Assembly (NCBI GenBank): GCA_009763385.1
Contig: CM019822.1
Location: 27,336,842 to 27,400,841, forward strand
DNA from: Coix lacryma-jobi var. lacryma-jobi
Lineage: Eukaryota > Streptophyta > Magnoliopsida > Poales > Poaceae
Direction: 5' to 3'
DNA: 64,000 bases
Shown in pieces: positions 1 to 11,494 of this stretch. The notes beneath the pieces were generated by a model that saw only the letters and a program-made list of their open reading frames with translations, made no database searches and was not told the origin of the DNA. Numbering within the stretch: position 1 is the stretch's first letter; every line of letters starts with the position of its first letter. Position numbers and translations under genes: made by a program.

Positions 1-515
1 TGCCGCAAGGCTGGCCACCATGTGCCGCCAACTGCGAGGAAGACAACAAGATGATTAGCATTCAGGCAACATTTGAGCGAGGAATTGATAAAGTCTTTCA
101 CGTACCCAAGATTGTGCGTACTCGGTGAGGTTGCTGTTGCCCTGGTGGTGTGGTACACCTGGCATCTGCAGACGCACCTCCCGTGCCTCGGCGTGGTGGG
201 CCGCCCACTCTTCGGATAGCCACCGGTCCACGATCATCTCCCAACACTCGGGAAACGACTGGCACCATTGGGGGATCATCTGCATATCATCAAGTATTTC
301 ACGTCTAAGCGTCAGATGAAAAGTACCAAAAGCTTAATCTCAAAAAAAAAATCACTTACGTGCAAGTACTGTGCCCGGCCCAGCGTCATGCCTCTCGCCT
401 GGGCCTTCGTCACCCTCTTGGCCAAGACCGTGGCGTTGTAGGTAATGATGGCCTGCAGTCTCGCCTCGTAGATCATGTCGGTAACGAGCTTCCTACAAGC
501 CCGGGTAGCCGTCAC
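1..515 (-). pseudogene. Second CACTA ORF (plant transposase, Ptta/En-Spm type), 3' exons fused to TNP2
   Basis: Three exons carry the conserved region of the second protein of CACTA elements. Exon 515-360 encodes ACRKLVTDMIYEARLQAI and ends at a GTAAGT donor. Exon 279-106 encodes MIPQWCQSFPECWEMIVDRW and a following MPGVPHHQG motif and ends at GTACGT. Exon 31-1 starts after a CGCAG acceptor and leaves the window. All three join in phase 0. In complete elements this ORF is a separate gene downstream of TNP2. Here its 5' part and the end of TNP2 are missing, and the two are joined near 511-520 in different frames. Internal deletion is the simplest explanation. Confidence 0.75.
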
Positions 516-3500
516 CGTGAAATGAAAGTTCGTATATTTCTTCAATTCTTCCATAGTAGTCACGGTTGTCATTGCCTGGAGTACAAACTCCGCTATTTGT
601 GGTTTTTCGATTGGGCCGACTCTGCTCGTAGCTTGATGTGTGGAAGCGAAATCCATTCACGTCGTAACCGTTAAATGACTTGACCCTACGGTCAAAGCCT
701 TTTGCAACCTGTCTCAGCTCTTGACTCATAGACGCATCGGTTTGAGCCTGCAAGGTGAAGCAAGATATATCGTTATACGGTCAGAACGTAAGAGCAAGTT
801 GGAACGTCAGACTAAGTACGACCTAGGTTGGACGGTACCTTCTGTCGGAACCAAGAAATGAAATCAGGCCTCCCTTGCCCCGCAGCATTTGCAATTAGGG
901 TTTCAGCTGCCGCATCAGAAAGAGGTCTTGGTCCATTCGAGAACAAATGAAGAAATTCCCTGTACGAAACAAAAAGAATGGTGTTGGGAAGTGACGATGA
1001 ATTGGATGAAGATAGATAACAACTTACCCCATGTACGGGTCCAGCTCATCAAGGTTGGTAAGCACGTATAGCATGATCTTTCGCCACTCTTCATAGTTCA
1101 ACTGCTTAACTGCGGATCCACTTGTCGTGCCGAGTTGGCCTCGAAAAAGGCTAAGACTCGATTCATTTTCTCCAGCATTGTAACGAGGGGGTGGATTATG
1201 CACGCTAGGAAGGTTCTCGGAGTAGTATTCTTCAGTGAAGTTGGACACCTCCTCCAGAATGAATGCCTCTGCAATGGAAGCCTCAATTTTGGCTTTGTTT
1301 CTACATTTCTTGCGAAGAGTCTTCATATTTCTCTCGACTGAAAAGCACCAACGCCATTGCACAGGCCCTCCCATTCGAACCTCATTTGGGAGGTATACGA
1401 TCAAATGAAGCATCGGAGTGAAGAAGCCTGGTGGAAAGATTTTCTCCAGCTTACAGAGCAACACAGGTGCAGCTTTCTCCAAGTCATCAATGACGGACCG
1501 AGATATCTCCTTGGCACATAGATGGCGGAAGAAATAGCTCAACTCTGCCAGGACAACCCACATAGGCTCAGGAACATAGCCTCGAACCATCGCCGGAAGA
1601 AGCCGCTCGATCCATACGTGGAAGTCATGACTCTTCATCCCTAGGACTCGCAGAGTAGATAAGTTGACTCCTCTCGTTAGATTCGCTGCATATCCATCAG
1701 GGAATGTCAATGTCTGGATCCACTGAAGTATTTCTTTCCTTTGTGGCCTGCCTAAGATGAAATCGACCTTGGGTCGTGTCCATCTCCTGCCGGGCTGAGG
1801 AGGCAACATCTCTTGCTTTGGTCTATCGCACAACAGTGCCAGGTCTAGTCTAGCCTTAGGGTTGTCTTTGGACTTTTCAGTGTCCATGAGTGTTCTCCAA
1901 AGCGACTCAGCGATGTTCTTTTCAGTGTGCATTACATCAATGTTATGTGGCAGAAGAAGATCGTCATAATAAGGGAGTCTTTCCAAGCCTGACTTATGAG
2001 TCCACATATGTTCCTGACCATACCCCGCAAAACGACCGTCTGTTTCGTTGAACTGGAGAGCATCTATCTGAGCATGAACCTCGGCACCGGTCAGCATCCG
2101 GGGTGGAGGATCTCTCACCACGACACCTTTGGTAAAGTTCTTGGTGTCCCATCTAAAAGGATGGTCAAGAGGCAGGAATTGTCGATGTTGGTCGAACACC
2201 GAATACTTGCCACCCTTCTTTAACCAGATAAATCTCATAGCTGTCTTACAAACCGGGCATGAGAACTTGCCATGGACACACCAGGCACAGAATATCCCAT
2301 ATGCCAGGTAGTCATGCAGTGAGTACTGGTACCAGATGTGCATTGTGAAGTTAGACCTTGAAGCTCGGTCGTATGTCAATACCCCTTCATTCCAAGTAGT
2401 TTCCAATTCATCAATCAGAGGCTCCATGTACACACCCATGTTATTCCCCGGGTGTCCAGGAATTATCAACGACAAGAAGACAGTATGACGTTGAAATAGG
2501 ACGCCGGGGGGGGGGGGGGGAGATTGAGGGGGATAACGAAGATGGGCCAACAGGTGTACGGGACAGCCATGAGTCCATAGGGATTGAAACCGTCCGTTGC
2601 AAACGCAACACGGACATTACGAGCCTCTCTAGCTTTGTCATGATGGATGCGATCAAAGTGGTCCCATGCTTCACCATTAGCGGGATGTACCAAGTTCTCA
2701 GGATTGTATCGTGTACCATGTTTGTGCCATGTCATCTGTTTCGCGGATTCCTCAGTCATGTAGAGACGTTGGATCCTCGATGTGAATGACAGGTAACGCA
2801 GTACTTTCATGGGGATAGAAAGCTGCCTCTTTGGGCCTTCACCATCGTCTACCTCCATGTATCTCGACGCTTTACACTTCGGACAGTAACATGCATCCGT
2901 GAGATCTTTCCTGAAGAGGACGCACCCATTTGGACAAGCATTTATCTGCTCATACGGCATCTTCAGTGCACGAAGCAGTTTCTGTGACTCGTACAGGCTC
3001 TTTGGCAATATGTGGCTGTCCAGAAGCATGCTACCAAATAGGGCCAACATACCATCGAACGCATCTCGACTCATGTTGAACTGGGACTTGAACCCCATCA
3101 CACGGCCAATGGCATCCAGTTGAGAAACCGTTGTCCGATCGTGAAGGGGTTTCTGTGCCGAAGACATCATCTCGTAAAACGCCTTTGCGGTCTTCTCCAT
3201 CTCCTCCTCCGTACGTCCTTCAGCATACTGTGCTTCTTGGAAGTCATCTAACATGTCTGCTACCCCCGCATCAGCATCAAAGTTCTCCAGACGTGGTCGC
3301 ACTACCTCCGCTCTCAAACGATGTGCTTCACCATGGTAGATCCACCGGGTGTAGTCCGACGTGAATCCATTGTTCACAAGATGTTTAGCCATGTTCTCCT
3401 TGTCTTGCCTTCTCCGGTTCCCACATCTGCTGCATGGGCACAACACTTTCATCTCTCCTCGCCGAGCCGCGCCAAATGCATTGTTCAAGAAAGCATCTGT

Positions 3501-3554
3501 CTTGTGCAACCATTCATCGGTGAAATCACTTCTGCTTCTACGGCCCGAGTACAT
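515..3554 (-). pseudogene. TNP2-like CACTA transposase, frameshifted and C-terminally deleted
   Basis: In intact family members this protein binds element ends and catalyses cut-and-paste transposition in the nucleus. Reading starts at 3554 (MYSGRRSRSDF). The order of domains is: a transposase-associated N-terminal domain with a Cys cluster (CPCSRCGNRR, about residues 40-50); the TNP2 core (GYDPSQ-like region replaced here by FNPYGLMAVPYTCWP, then PGHPGNNMGVYMEPL); a DUF4218-like region (GPVQWRWCFSVERNMK); and a DUF4216-like start (FNGYDVNGFRFHTSSYEQ). The frame changes at a 15-base G run (plus 2506-2520). Splice sites support an exon ending at 1028 (G|GTAAGT), an exon 959-839, and an exon from 747. 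The reading ends about 515 at a deletion junction that joins sequence of the second CACTA ORF. Family identity is firm; exon edges are inferred from GT/AG. Confidence 0.85.
2506..2520. repeat. G15 (C15 on coding strand) mononucleotide tract
   Basis: Fifteen consecutive G on the plus strand sit inside the transposase coding exon. Reading frames before and after the tract match adjacent parts of the TNP2 protein but are not the same frame, so the length of the run breaks the gene. Confidence 0.9.
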
Positions 3555-3664
3555 CCACTAACGGTCATCCATCCTACTGTCATCCATCCGAGTACTTACA
3601 TATCTACCTCCGAGTACTTTCATCCTACTATCATCTAATAGGTGAGGATAGGTCCTAATCCCAC

Positions 3665-3865
3665 CCGCGGATGCGTACATGAGGCTAGTTCCCATTGTCT
3701 GCCCCGAGCCGAGACAGAATTTCGGCAGCACCTCCCCGATGTTCTCCCGATACACGTCCCTGTAGGGAGAGTGTGTATCCGGAGAACAACAGGGAGGTGA
3801 TGCCGAAACTCTATCTCGAATCGGGGCAGACCATGGGAACTAGCCTCATCGACGCATCTGCGGGC
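3665..3865. repeat. Imperfect inverted repeat in the transposase leader
   Basis: About 90 bases at 3665-3756 are repeated in inverse orientation at 3770-3865. Matching blocks include GAGGCTAGTTCCCAT against ATGGGAACTAGCCTC and the CCGAAA/TTTCGG blocks, around a short centre near 3763. A related fragment with TTTCGGCAG and CCTCCCC recurs at 4192-4235 and 6320-6350. The transcript leader of the transposase would fold into a long stem here. Confidence 0.8.
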
Positions 3866-5021
3866 TGTCCAAGTAACGTGGACAATCCGAAACAGATACG
3901 GTTATCGATATGCAGAGATCTGCATACCTCTAGTCGTATCTCTTTCGGACGGGAGACGCCTAACTGGGTTCAATGACCTACGACCCTTATCTGAGAGGAG
4001 ACGTTATTTATACCTAGGGTGCCGGTGGAGTCAGGCTAGCGGCGCGGTGGTGAGTCGGTGCAGTGGCGAGGCGAAGCGGTGCAGGCAGACCCACGGCGGC
4101 GACGAAGACGATCGTGGTCGCCGAGGATCTCCGGCTTGGCCCCGACAGGTCCTCCTCCTACAGAAAAGACAAAAAAATAGTATCAATTAGAAATTTCGGC
4201 AGAACCTCCCCTGCACGGTGAGGTTTCGAAACCTGCAAGAAACAACGGCACGGTGGCCGACATCCACATATATACGACACGATGGCCGACATCCACATAC
4301 ATTCAGATGCATACCACGACTACTAACAACTACTACTTACTACGCGGGGTGATTGGCGACGAAGGAGAGGACGAACTCGGGGGCGAGGAGGTGACAACGA
4401 TGGCCTCATCTCCTTCTCCTCCACCTTCTTCTCCTTCTTCTCCTTATTCTCCTCCTCCTCCTCTGCTTCTCCTCTTCTCCTCCTCCCCCTCTCCTTCTCC
4501 TCCTCCTCCTCCTCCCCTCCCCCTCTACTTCACTTCTCCTTCTCTACCCCTCAGCTTCTCCTCCTCCTCCTCCCAACCTAGGCCGAGGGCGCAGGAGGCA
4601 GGGCACCAACGGGTCGCCGGCGGTGTGGGGCGGGCGACGGCGGGGTGGGGTGCCGGCGGGGAGGCGCGGCCCGGGAGGGGCGCCGGCGGGGAGGCGGCCT
4701 GCGGCCTGCGGCGGCGGCGCGGCGAGCCCGGCGAGGAGGGCGCGGGCGGGGAGGGCGCGGGTGGGGAGGGGCGCCGACGGGGAGGCAGCCTGCGGCGGCG
4801 CGCGGCGAGCTCGTCGGGGAGGGCGCCGGTGGGGAGGGGCGCCGGGGAGAGGCGCGGTCCGGGAGGCGCGCTGATGGGGAGGCGGCCTGCGGCGGCACGG
4901 CGAGCTCCGCGACGGAGGCACGCCGACAGTGGCGAGGCGGGTGCGGGTGCGGGTGCAGATGCGTGTGCGTGTGTTGGCTGGTGGGGGTGGCCGGCGCTTA
5001 TTTTTTTTTTATGTTTTCGCA
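3866..5021. other. Non-coding CACTA leader with polypyrimidine and GC-rich tandem segments
   Basis: Bases 4400-4575 are (CTCCT)n-like polypyrimidine. Bases 4620-4930 are G-rich imperfect repeats of a GGCGCCGGCGGGGAGGCG-type unit. Long open frames exist in several phases on both strands, which is expected from stop-poor GC-rich repeats. None has a recognisable domain. This is probably the promoter and leader side of the element (inference from its place between terminus and transposase). Confidence 0.6.
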
Positions 5022-6095
5022 CTCTTTGCCGAGAGCCGGATCGGGGGCTCTCGGCAAAGACCGACCCTTCTTGTTTTTTTTAACTCTATGCCGAGAGCCC
5101 TGGCCCTGGCTCTCGGCATAGGTGCTCTTTGCGGAGGGCTTTAGGAAGCTCTCGACAAAGAGTATTATTTTTTTTTTGTTTTTTTGCTTCCAATTTTTTC
5201 TATGGCCTTGCTACAGTACTACAAGCCAAGATTTCAAATTTGATGTGTGTTCCATACTTCTTGCTATATTTCGCGCATTTTCTTTAATTTGATGATTTTT
5301 TTCGCGGGACGCACGTTTGAAGTGCAGGTGCATGAAATAATGAAACTCAACGATTCGAAAAATGGTATTCATTCTTCAGAGGGTATTTCGACACCGTATC
5401 CAGGGACAGGCACGGAGACTCGACCGTCTCGTGCATGAGAAACGGCGACCAAGATGCGTGATATTGGATTTAAAATTATTAAAAATACAAACGAAGTCAG
5501 AAAATCATGAAAATGGACGAGTGACCTTGACATCGCATGTAGAGGATATGAAAAAAAAATTGGGAATATTTGGAGCAAGTGGTGGCGCAAGATGGTTGAA
5601 ACCCTGAGATCTCGGCATATCATCGCATGTGAGGCATATCATCTTGGCTTGTAGTACTGTAGCAAGGCCACAGAAAAAATTGGGAGCAAAAAAACAAAAA
5701 ATAATAATACTCTTTGCCGAGAGCTTCCTAAAGCCCTCGGCAAAGAGCACCTATGCCGAGAGCCAGGGCCAGGGCTCTCGGCATAGAGTTTACAAAAAAA
5801 CCCAAAACCTTTGCCGAGAGCCTAACAGAGGGCTCTCGGCAAAGGTAACGGCGCAGAGGGAGCCGTTCGCGAGGGTTTTGTTTGCCGAGGTGTATTCTAC
5901 GCCGAGGGTTCGGCTCTCGGCATAAGTTATCTTTGCCGAGAGCCAGACGTCGCCGAGAGTCGGACCCTCGGCATAGGAATCGTCGCCGAGTTTCTTATGG
6001 TGCCGTGGGTTGGCTCTCGACAAAGAGCTCTTTGCCAAGTGCCCGTGTTTTAGCCCTCGCCAAAGAAACGGACGCTCGGCAAAGAGCCTGTCTCC
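5022..6095. repeat. CACTA subterminal repeats forming a large foldback
   Basis: TTTGCCGAGAGCC and its complement occur many times, often as back-to-back hairpins. In addition, about 5022-5232 and about 5640-5847 are inverted copies of each other, including the unique stretch TTGCTACAGTACTACAAGCC (5208-5227) and its complement (5645-5664). The loop 5233-5639 has no coding content I recognise. Subterminal repeats of this kind are transposase-binding sites in characterised CACTA elements. Confidence 0.85.
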
Positions 6096-6515
6096 GGTAG
6101 TGATGTAGGCGTGGTCGTTTATTAGGATATGTAGTGACACATACTGACATAGTATGTAACGCGATACTACTTCGATACTGTTATATATCTGCATGGAAAT
6201 AGAAGTAAAGTACATGGCTCATCTTGGTACTATTGTGATTGTTGGCCTTCGTGACTATGTTTGGTTTATATGTGGTTGTTGGCCTTCGTGCCGACATTTT
6301 CTGCAGGTTTTGGGAACCTCCCCGTGTAGGGGAGATGCTGCCGAAATTTTCGATCGAGACTAACCATATGCTCTTTTTTGGCAGGAGGAGGACCCGTCGG
6401 AGGGACTCGGCGACCCCGATCATCTTCGTCGGCGTTGCGGGTTTGCCTGCACCGCGTCGTCTCGCCACTGCCCCGACTCCTCAACCTGGCCTTCCTCCGC
6501 ACACTCTGCACATCA

Positions 6516-6520
6516 CTAGT
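6516..6520. other. Target site duplication, left copy (CTAGT)
   Basis: CTAGT lies immediately before the TG terminus of the 6521-11001 insert. The matching copy is at 11002-11006. Confidence 0.85.
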
Positions 6521-9500
6521 TGTAACAGAACCGACCAATTTGCACCAGATTAAGCACTGAAAACCTCCGCTCTCGCAGAAATCATCGAGTACTTAAGCTC
6601 GTACAAACCCGGTAGTCCGGAAATCTCGAAGGATTTCAAATCATTCAACGACATCCAGCCAAGATCGTACTTGTTCCACGAACATGCTCACGGGTTACAA
6701 CACAGTTGCACATAGTTCAAATTACATCGGAGTACGAAATAATATTACAAACATAGTTTGATAGTAGTAGCGGAAGCAACATAGTCTTTAAAACATAAGT
6801 TTGGATTGTTTATAAATACGGTGCCATCAGTTGACCGGGTCCACAAAAGCAACAGATGAGATAAGTGTTGACCATGCCCTTGGTCTAGTCATCACCCGTT
6901 ACCGGGTACAAGCAGTTCTCGCAGTAACCATAAAAGCACTGGCCATCTGCAACAACAAGGGAATAAAACCCTGAGTACGAGAAGGTACTCAGCTAGACTT
7001 ACCCGTCAAAACCAGAAATAATGAGACACCAAGGATCATGTAGGCTATATAAGTGGGGTTGGCTGTACATACTCCTTTGCATGAAAGCTTTAGTAATAAA
7101 ACTCAGTTTCAGATGTTAGCAATTGCTTTTAGTCATTAACTCTACCTTACTAGATTTGCACCTGTACTAAACAAGCACTTGCTAATTAATCAATCAAGAG
7201 TGACTATTTCATCAATAGCCTTTCAGATTCCATAACCATTTTAGTTCCATAAGTTCTACGGGAGATGATCTAAAGTCAATTACTCACTGTCCAGGAGCGA
7301 TGGCGATTATAATCGATTCCTACCCAGCTGGGGATAAAATGTCTCACACTCGCCCGGCACGTCCGGCTACGGCAGTCGTAAGCTGCCAGTCAGGAGATTC
7401 GAGAACACAAAGCACGGGACGGCCATGGGCCCTTCTACACCGGGGGTTATCTCAGTGCCAGGTCGCTCAATCTATAACTGCCCACGGTCATGCCAGGTCG
7501 ATCAGGCCCTGCCTGCCCTCGGACCATGCCAGGTCGATCAGAATAGTTGCCCACGGTACAGCTGAGGCCCTAGGTGTTAGGCGTCAACATCTCCATCTCC
7601 GGCTCGAATAACCTTACTCGGCTTCACGGGAGGTACTCAGACCAACTCCGTTAAGTGATCGACGCGTTCAATTTGACTGAAGGGACATTCCCGAACGGGT
7701 CCTAGGCGACACAGACGGGAGCCTACTAGCACACAGAACCCATGTCCTGCTGCTCTTACATCCCGCCTCCGTCTCAGATTAATTATCACATGGTTATCTC
7801 ATGATAGCACAGGCTAAACATGATCAGTATCCACCTATTGCGGGAGACAGGGAATCACCCGACTTTTACCGATCTAAGCAGGGCTAAGCATATAACGAGC
7901 CTAGACCTAAACAGGGATATCAAGATATATTGCAGGTGGGCAAGGATAAGTAATAATGCATCAACGGTAGCAATCAATTCCTATAACCTAATGCAACATC
8001 CATCATCAGGTTAATTAGAAAACATTTGCAAACCGTAGGAGTTAGAATGCTCCGGGGCTTGCCTTTCTCAAAGTCCGACGGACGGTGATCGCGGCACTCG
8101 GGCAACTCGTCGGCGTCGGTCCCTCCGGCTTCTTCTGTCAAGTTCTCCTCCGGACTGGGCTCTTCCAGTAACGACTGGGTCTGGATCTCCTCCACTGATC
8201 CTGTATGATGCATAATGCGCATGAATAGGATGAATGCACATAGAATGCATATGTGATGCACATGATCACAGCAATCAGGAGATAAGCACATGTCATCTAC
8301 TGCATTCTCTTCAACAAGGTAGTCAACATCATCCCAACTATTTAACCTATCATAATCAACTTGTTAAGCGATGTTGTCACCACATCAAAGTCTACTTAGT
8401 GAGTTTATTACCCTCTAATTACTTGCTGAAATAAATCTATTTACACATGCTTTAAACAGCAACCTAACCTAGACAGCTTCAGAAAAATCTACAGAAATTA
8501 CTGGGAGTTAACAACACCTAATCTAGCTCCCTGTCCAAATTTCATCTCATTTGGACTTAAACTCCATTCTCTATGAAAAAGACAAATTCTATCATGGAAA
8601 GGTGCTTTGAACTACACACCCTAGCAAAAAGTGTCAAACAACAAATTTCTTATTTTTCTACTGAGCTTCCTAGTACAAGAGCAATGTGCTTAAATTCTCA
8701 GGTTCATATTCCTCATATTTCAATTACTCCAAAATAAACAAGGAAACGACATTTAACCATTTTAAAAGCTACTGTCAAATTAATTTACAGAACAACCTCA
8801 TATTATATTTTTCTCTGAAACTACACCTTCATACAAACCTAACAAAACTGGAATCACATTTTTCTGACTGATATATAATTAGTTATGCATTTTCCAAGTT
8901 ATCAGCACTTTTCTAATGTAAATAAATCTACACATAAAAGTATCACCAAGAATGCATTCAACAGTTTTCACCGATAGATCTAAGCATGCTTGACCTAACA
9001 AAATTTGTTTCACAGGAGTTGGACTTAAAATGAGCCTTGTATGAATTTTTGAAGCCTTACATGAATTCTGCAAAACACATTTAAAAGAAAACTCAATCCT
9101 AACGTACGGACTCCCTTCTTGATTCGGCCGAGGCACAAGACAGACGCTCGGCACACCCGGCGCGACTCGGCCGAGGCTCGAGGCGAAGGCTTCGGCACAC
9201 CCGGCTCAACTCAGCCGAGGCTCAGACGTACTCGACCGATTCGGCCGAGGCTCAGACACATTTTACCGATTCGGCCGAGGCACACTGACAGCCGAGGCTA
9301 ACCTATTCAGCCGAGGCTACTGACTCAACCGAGGCTTACTGACTCAACCGAGACTAACTCAACCGACTCGGTCGAGGCTCGAGGCGAAGGCTCGGCGCAT
9401 CCGGCTTTCCGAGGCCTACGGCACCCAAGCTCTTCCCTTTCTCTCTTTCTTACTGCCAGTCGGGGCCCGCTGGTCAGGGTGACCAAGCTTCCGAGGCCAA

Positions 9501-11001
9501 GCTCGGCACGTTACCGCGCGAGGCCAGGCTCGGCAGTCAACGACGGAGTTTTGCGCCGTGGTCGTTGACCGGCCCTAGCTCGTCGACGGCGACGCTTCCG
9601 GTGACACTGAGACCATCCCTGGGTGCGGGTTTGCGAGGCGAACACGACTAACCGACTTGCTAAGCCGGAGGGATACCGGAGCAAGCTCGACGGCGGCCAT
9701 GGCGGAGCGGCGGCTCTGCGACTCGGCGGCGGAACTCTTTCCGGCGGCTTGCGACTCGGCGAGATTAACACTAGCCTAAGCAAGACCTAAGCGACCTATT
9801 CGGGCAACCTTCGAGCCTCGGTAACCGCAGCATTGCTCGGAGCTATGCACGGCGGCGGTCCATGGCGGACACGGCGGCGACACGGCTCGGTTCCGGCTGA
9901 AACACGACGAAAGAGAGGTCTCCAACTAACTCTAAGCTACTACGGAGGTAGAGCAGACTAGAACATGGCTCGGCTTGGGATAGCTTGGCCGGAGATGACC
10001 GGTCCACATGAAGGTCACGGTGGCGGCCATGGCGGGAGCTTGCGGATGGCATCCGCTGTTCCGGCGGCTAGAGAGGGAGAGAGGGGAAACCAACCCTTAC
10101 CGAAGAAAGAGGAGGTCAAGGCGGAGAAACTGGCGGGAGGAATCGAACGGCGGTGAGCGGTGGAGCGAGTAATCGCTCGCCGGAGTTCGGCGGGCGGCGG
10201 CGGCGCGGAGCTCTGGTGAAGATGGAGTGGAGTGGAGCGAGGGAGAGAGCGAGCAATGGAATGCTCCTCTGGTTGCAAGCACGGGGCGGAGCGAAGGCAA
10301 AAGGAACGAAGTGCTAGGTGCATTGCACCTGGCCGGTTCCCGTCGGGGGAACTCCCGACCGGACGCGGCGGCGTCAGGCGTCGCGCTCCACGCGGCGAGC
10401 GAGGACGCGGTGCATGGAGCAACGTGGCGAGTTCGGGCGCAAACCACGGGCGTCGGTGCCGGTGGTTTGGCCGGCCGGCGAGACGGTCTCGCGGCTGCGG
10501 GCGGATTCTGCCGGCGCGGAGGGAGCGGCGTCCGCGAAGGAGAAGAAGGAGAGACTGACAGGCGGGGTCCACTGGGGTTAAACTAATGAAGTTTGGTTAA
10601 AAACTTTGATGCTCTATAACTCCTAAACTAAGCCGAATTAGGAAAAGGTCCTAAAAGCAAAGTTGCTTAGAATTTTGTAAGGAACAAATCATCTTTAAGG
10701 CTCAAGTCCAAATTCTGCTTAGAAAAAGAAATTTACTTCTAATCCATTTTTCTAATGCAAGAAATCATAATTTAACAGCTTTTTCTGAGAAAGTGCTGTA
10801 AAGCAAAGTTGTTCCCTTCATCAAGATCTACAACTTTGTTATAAGGCACTTGGTCAGAAACAGAAAGCAAACAAGGTTACACTAGAGACCAAACAAGGAC
10901 TTAAGCACTTAACAAGCATATGCGCATGAAATGATGAGATGCTATGCTTATGCCATGCCAAATTATGCATTTAGGGATTGCTTAACACCGGGGGTGTTTC
11001 A
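6521..11001 (-). mobile_element. Solo-LTR-like element, 4.48 kb, with CTAGT target duplication
   Basis: The insert begins TGTAACAG (6521) and ends GTGTTTCA (11001). It is flanked by identical CTAGT at 6516-6520 and 11002-11006. On the minus strand it starts TGAAACACC and ends CTGTTACA, i.e. TG...CA with a 5-bp duplication, the signature of an LTR. No gag, protease, RT or integrase can be read in it, and I see no second copy of either end inside, so a solo LTR is the best reading. A terminal-repeat-less non-autonomous element is the alternative. It has a GC-rich part (about 9500-10560), the CGGCCGAGGC array at 9120-9420 and AT-rich ends. Confidence 0.75.
9120..9420. repeat. Array of CGGCCGAGGC / CAGCCGAGGCT motifs within the LTR
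   Basis: GATTCGGCCGAGGC-like units recur at irregular spacing (roughly 15-40 bases), for example at 9122, 9166, 9239, 9271 and 9291. Some are separated by CTGACTCAACCGAGGC. This is a GC-rich block in otherwise mixed sequence. No coding role is visible. Confidence 0.75.
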
Positions 11002-11494
11002 CTAGTGGCCCTCCTTCGCAGTCTGGGTGGCTCCCCGGTGGCCCTCCTCTGCCCTATGGGTGGCCAGGTTACCTTCCTGGCCAGTCGGGGTACACCGGGT
11101 GGCCATCTGGACCTCCGCCGCCCGGGTGGCCATCTGGATCTCCGCCGCCCGGGTGGCAAGGTTGGCAAGGTGGTCCTTCGGGCGGATCGTGGGACGCGTG
11201 GCAAGGTGGGGGTTCTTCACAATCTGAGCACCAAGGTGAGCAGTAAGGGCCGACTTAGATTTGTCATGGACTAGTGAGATATGGATGTAATGGACTTGTG
11301 AGCTTGTGTTGAACTTGTGATGAACTTGTCATAAACTTGTGAGCTTGTGATGCATGGAGACTGAATGTGCTGTCTGAAATGGATATGCATGTGATATATT
11401 GAGTTTTGTGTGATGGAATATGGATGTGTGATATATATATTATGCCTTCTGTGTTGGAAAATGAAAACAGAAAAAAAATTCAATTTTTCCCAGC

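Larger units (their letters stand above)
1..6102 (-). mobile_element. CACTA (En/Spm) transposon, 5' half, cut by the window edge
   Basis: The terminal end is at 6102, where the minus strand reads CACTACCGGAGACAGGC, a CACTA-type terminus. It is followed inward by many subterminal TTTGCCGAGAGCC motifs in both orientations (about 5022-6095), then a GC-rich leader and the TNP2-type transposase gene running toward position 1. The other end lies outside the window, so total length and target duplication cannot be checked. The base triplet beside the terminus is ATG (6103-6105). The flanking DNA at 6106-12035 belongs to another CACTA, so this element probably inserted into that one. Coding parts are broken (see the two pseudogene entries), so this copy is not autonomous. 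Confidence 0.88.
6385..11246 (+). pseudogene. Gly/Pro/Trp-rich terminal exon of CACTA ORF2, split by the solo LTR
   Basis: An acceptor (TTTTTTGGCAG) at 6374-6384 opens an exon that runs to 6520. After the insert and one copy of its CTAGT duplication, the same frame continues at 11007 and ends at TAA 11244-11246. Together this is 125 codons with one leading base. The downstream half reads as repeated GWPSG/PPPGW blocks and ends QSEHQGEQ. Low-complexity G/P/W/Q tails of this kind close the second ORF of grass CACTA elements (family knowledge). The 5' exons are not in the window. Confidence 0.7.

Noticed and set aside
4253..5083. Long open frames on both strands in the GC-rich CACTA leader
   Set aside because: Composition is low-complexity (Pro/Arg/Gly/Ser runs in every frame), with no domain and no splice or start support. 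Stop-poor GC-rich repeats explain them.
9500..10590. Several 60-185-codon open frames in the LTR-like element
   Set aside because: Overlapping frames on both strands with Arg/Pro/Ala bias and no conserved motif; they lie in the GC-rich part of an LTR-like unit.
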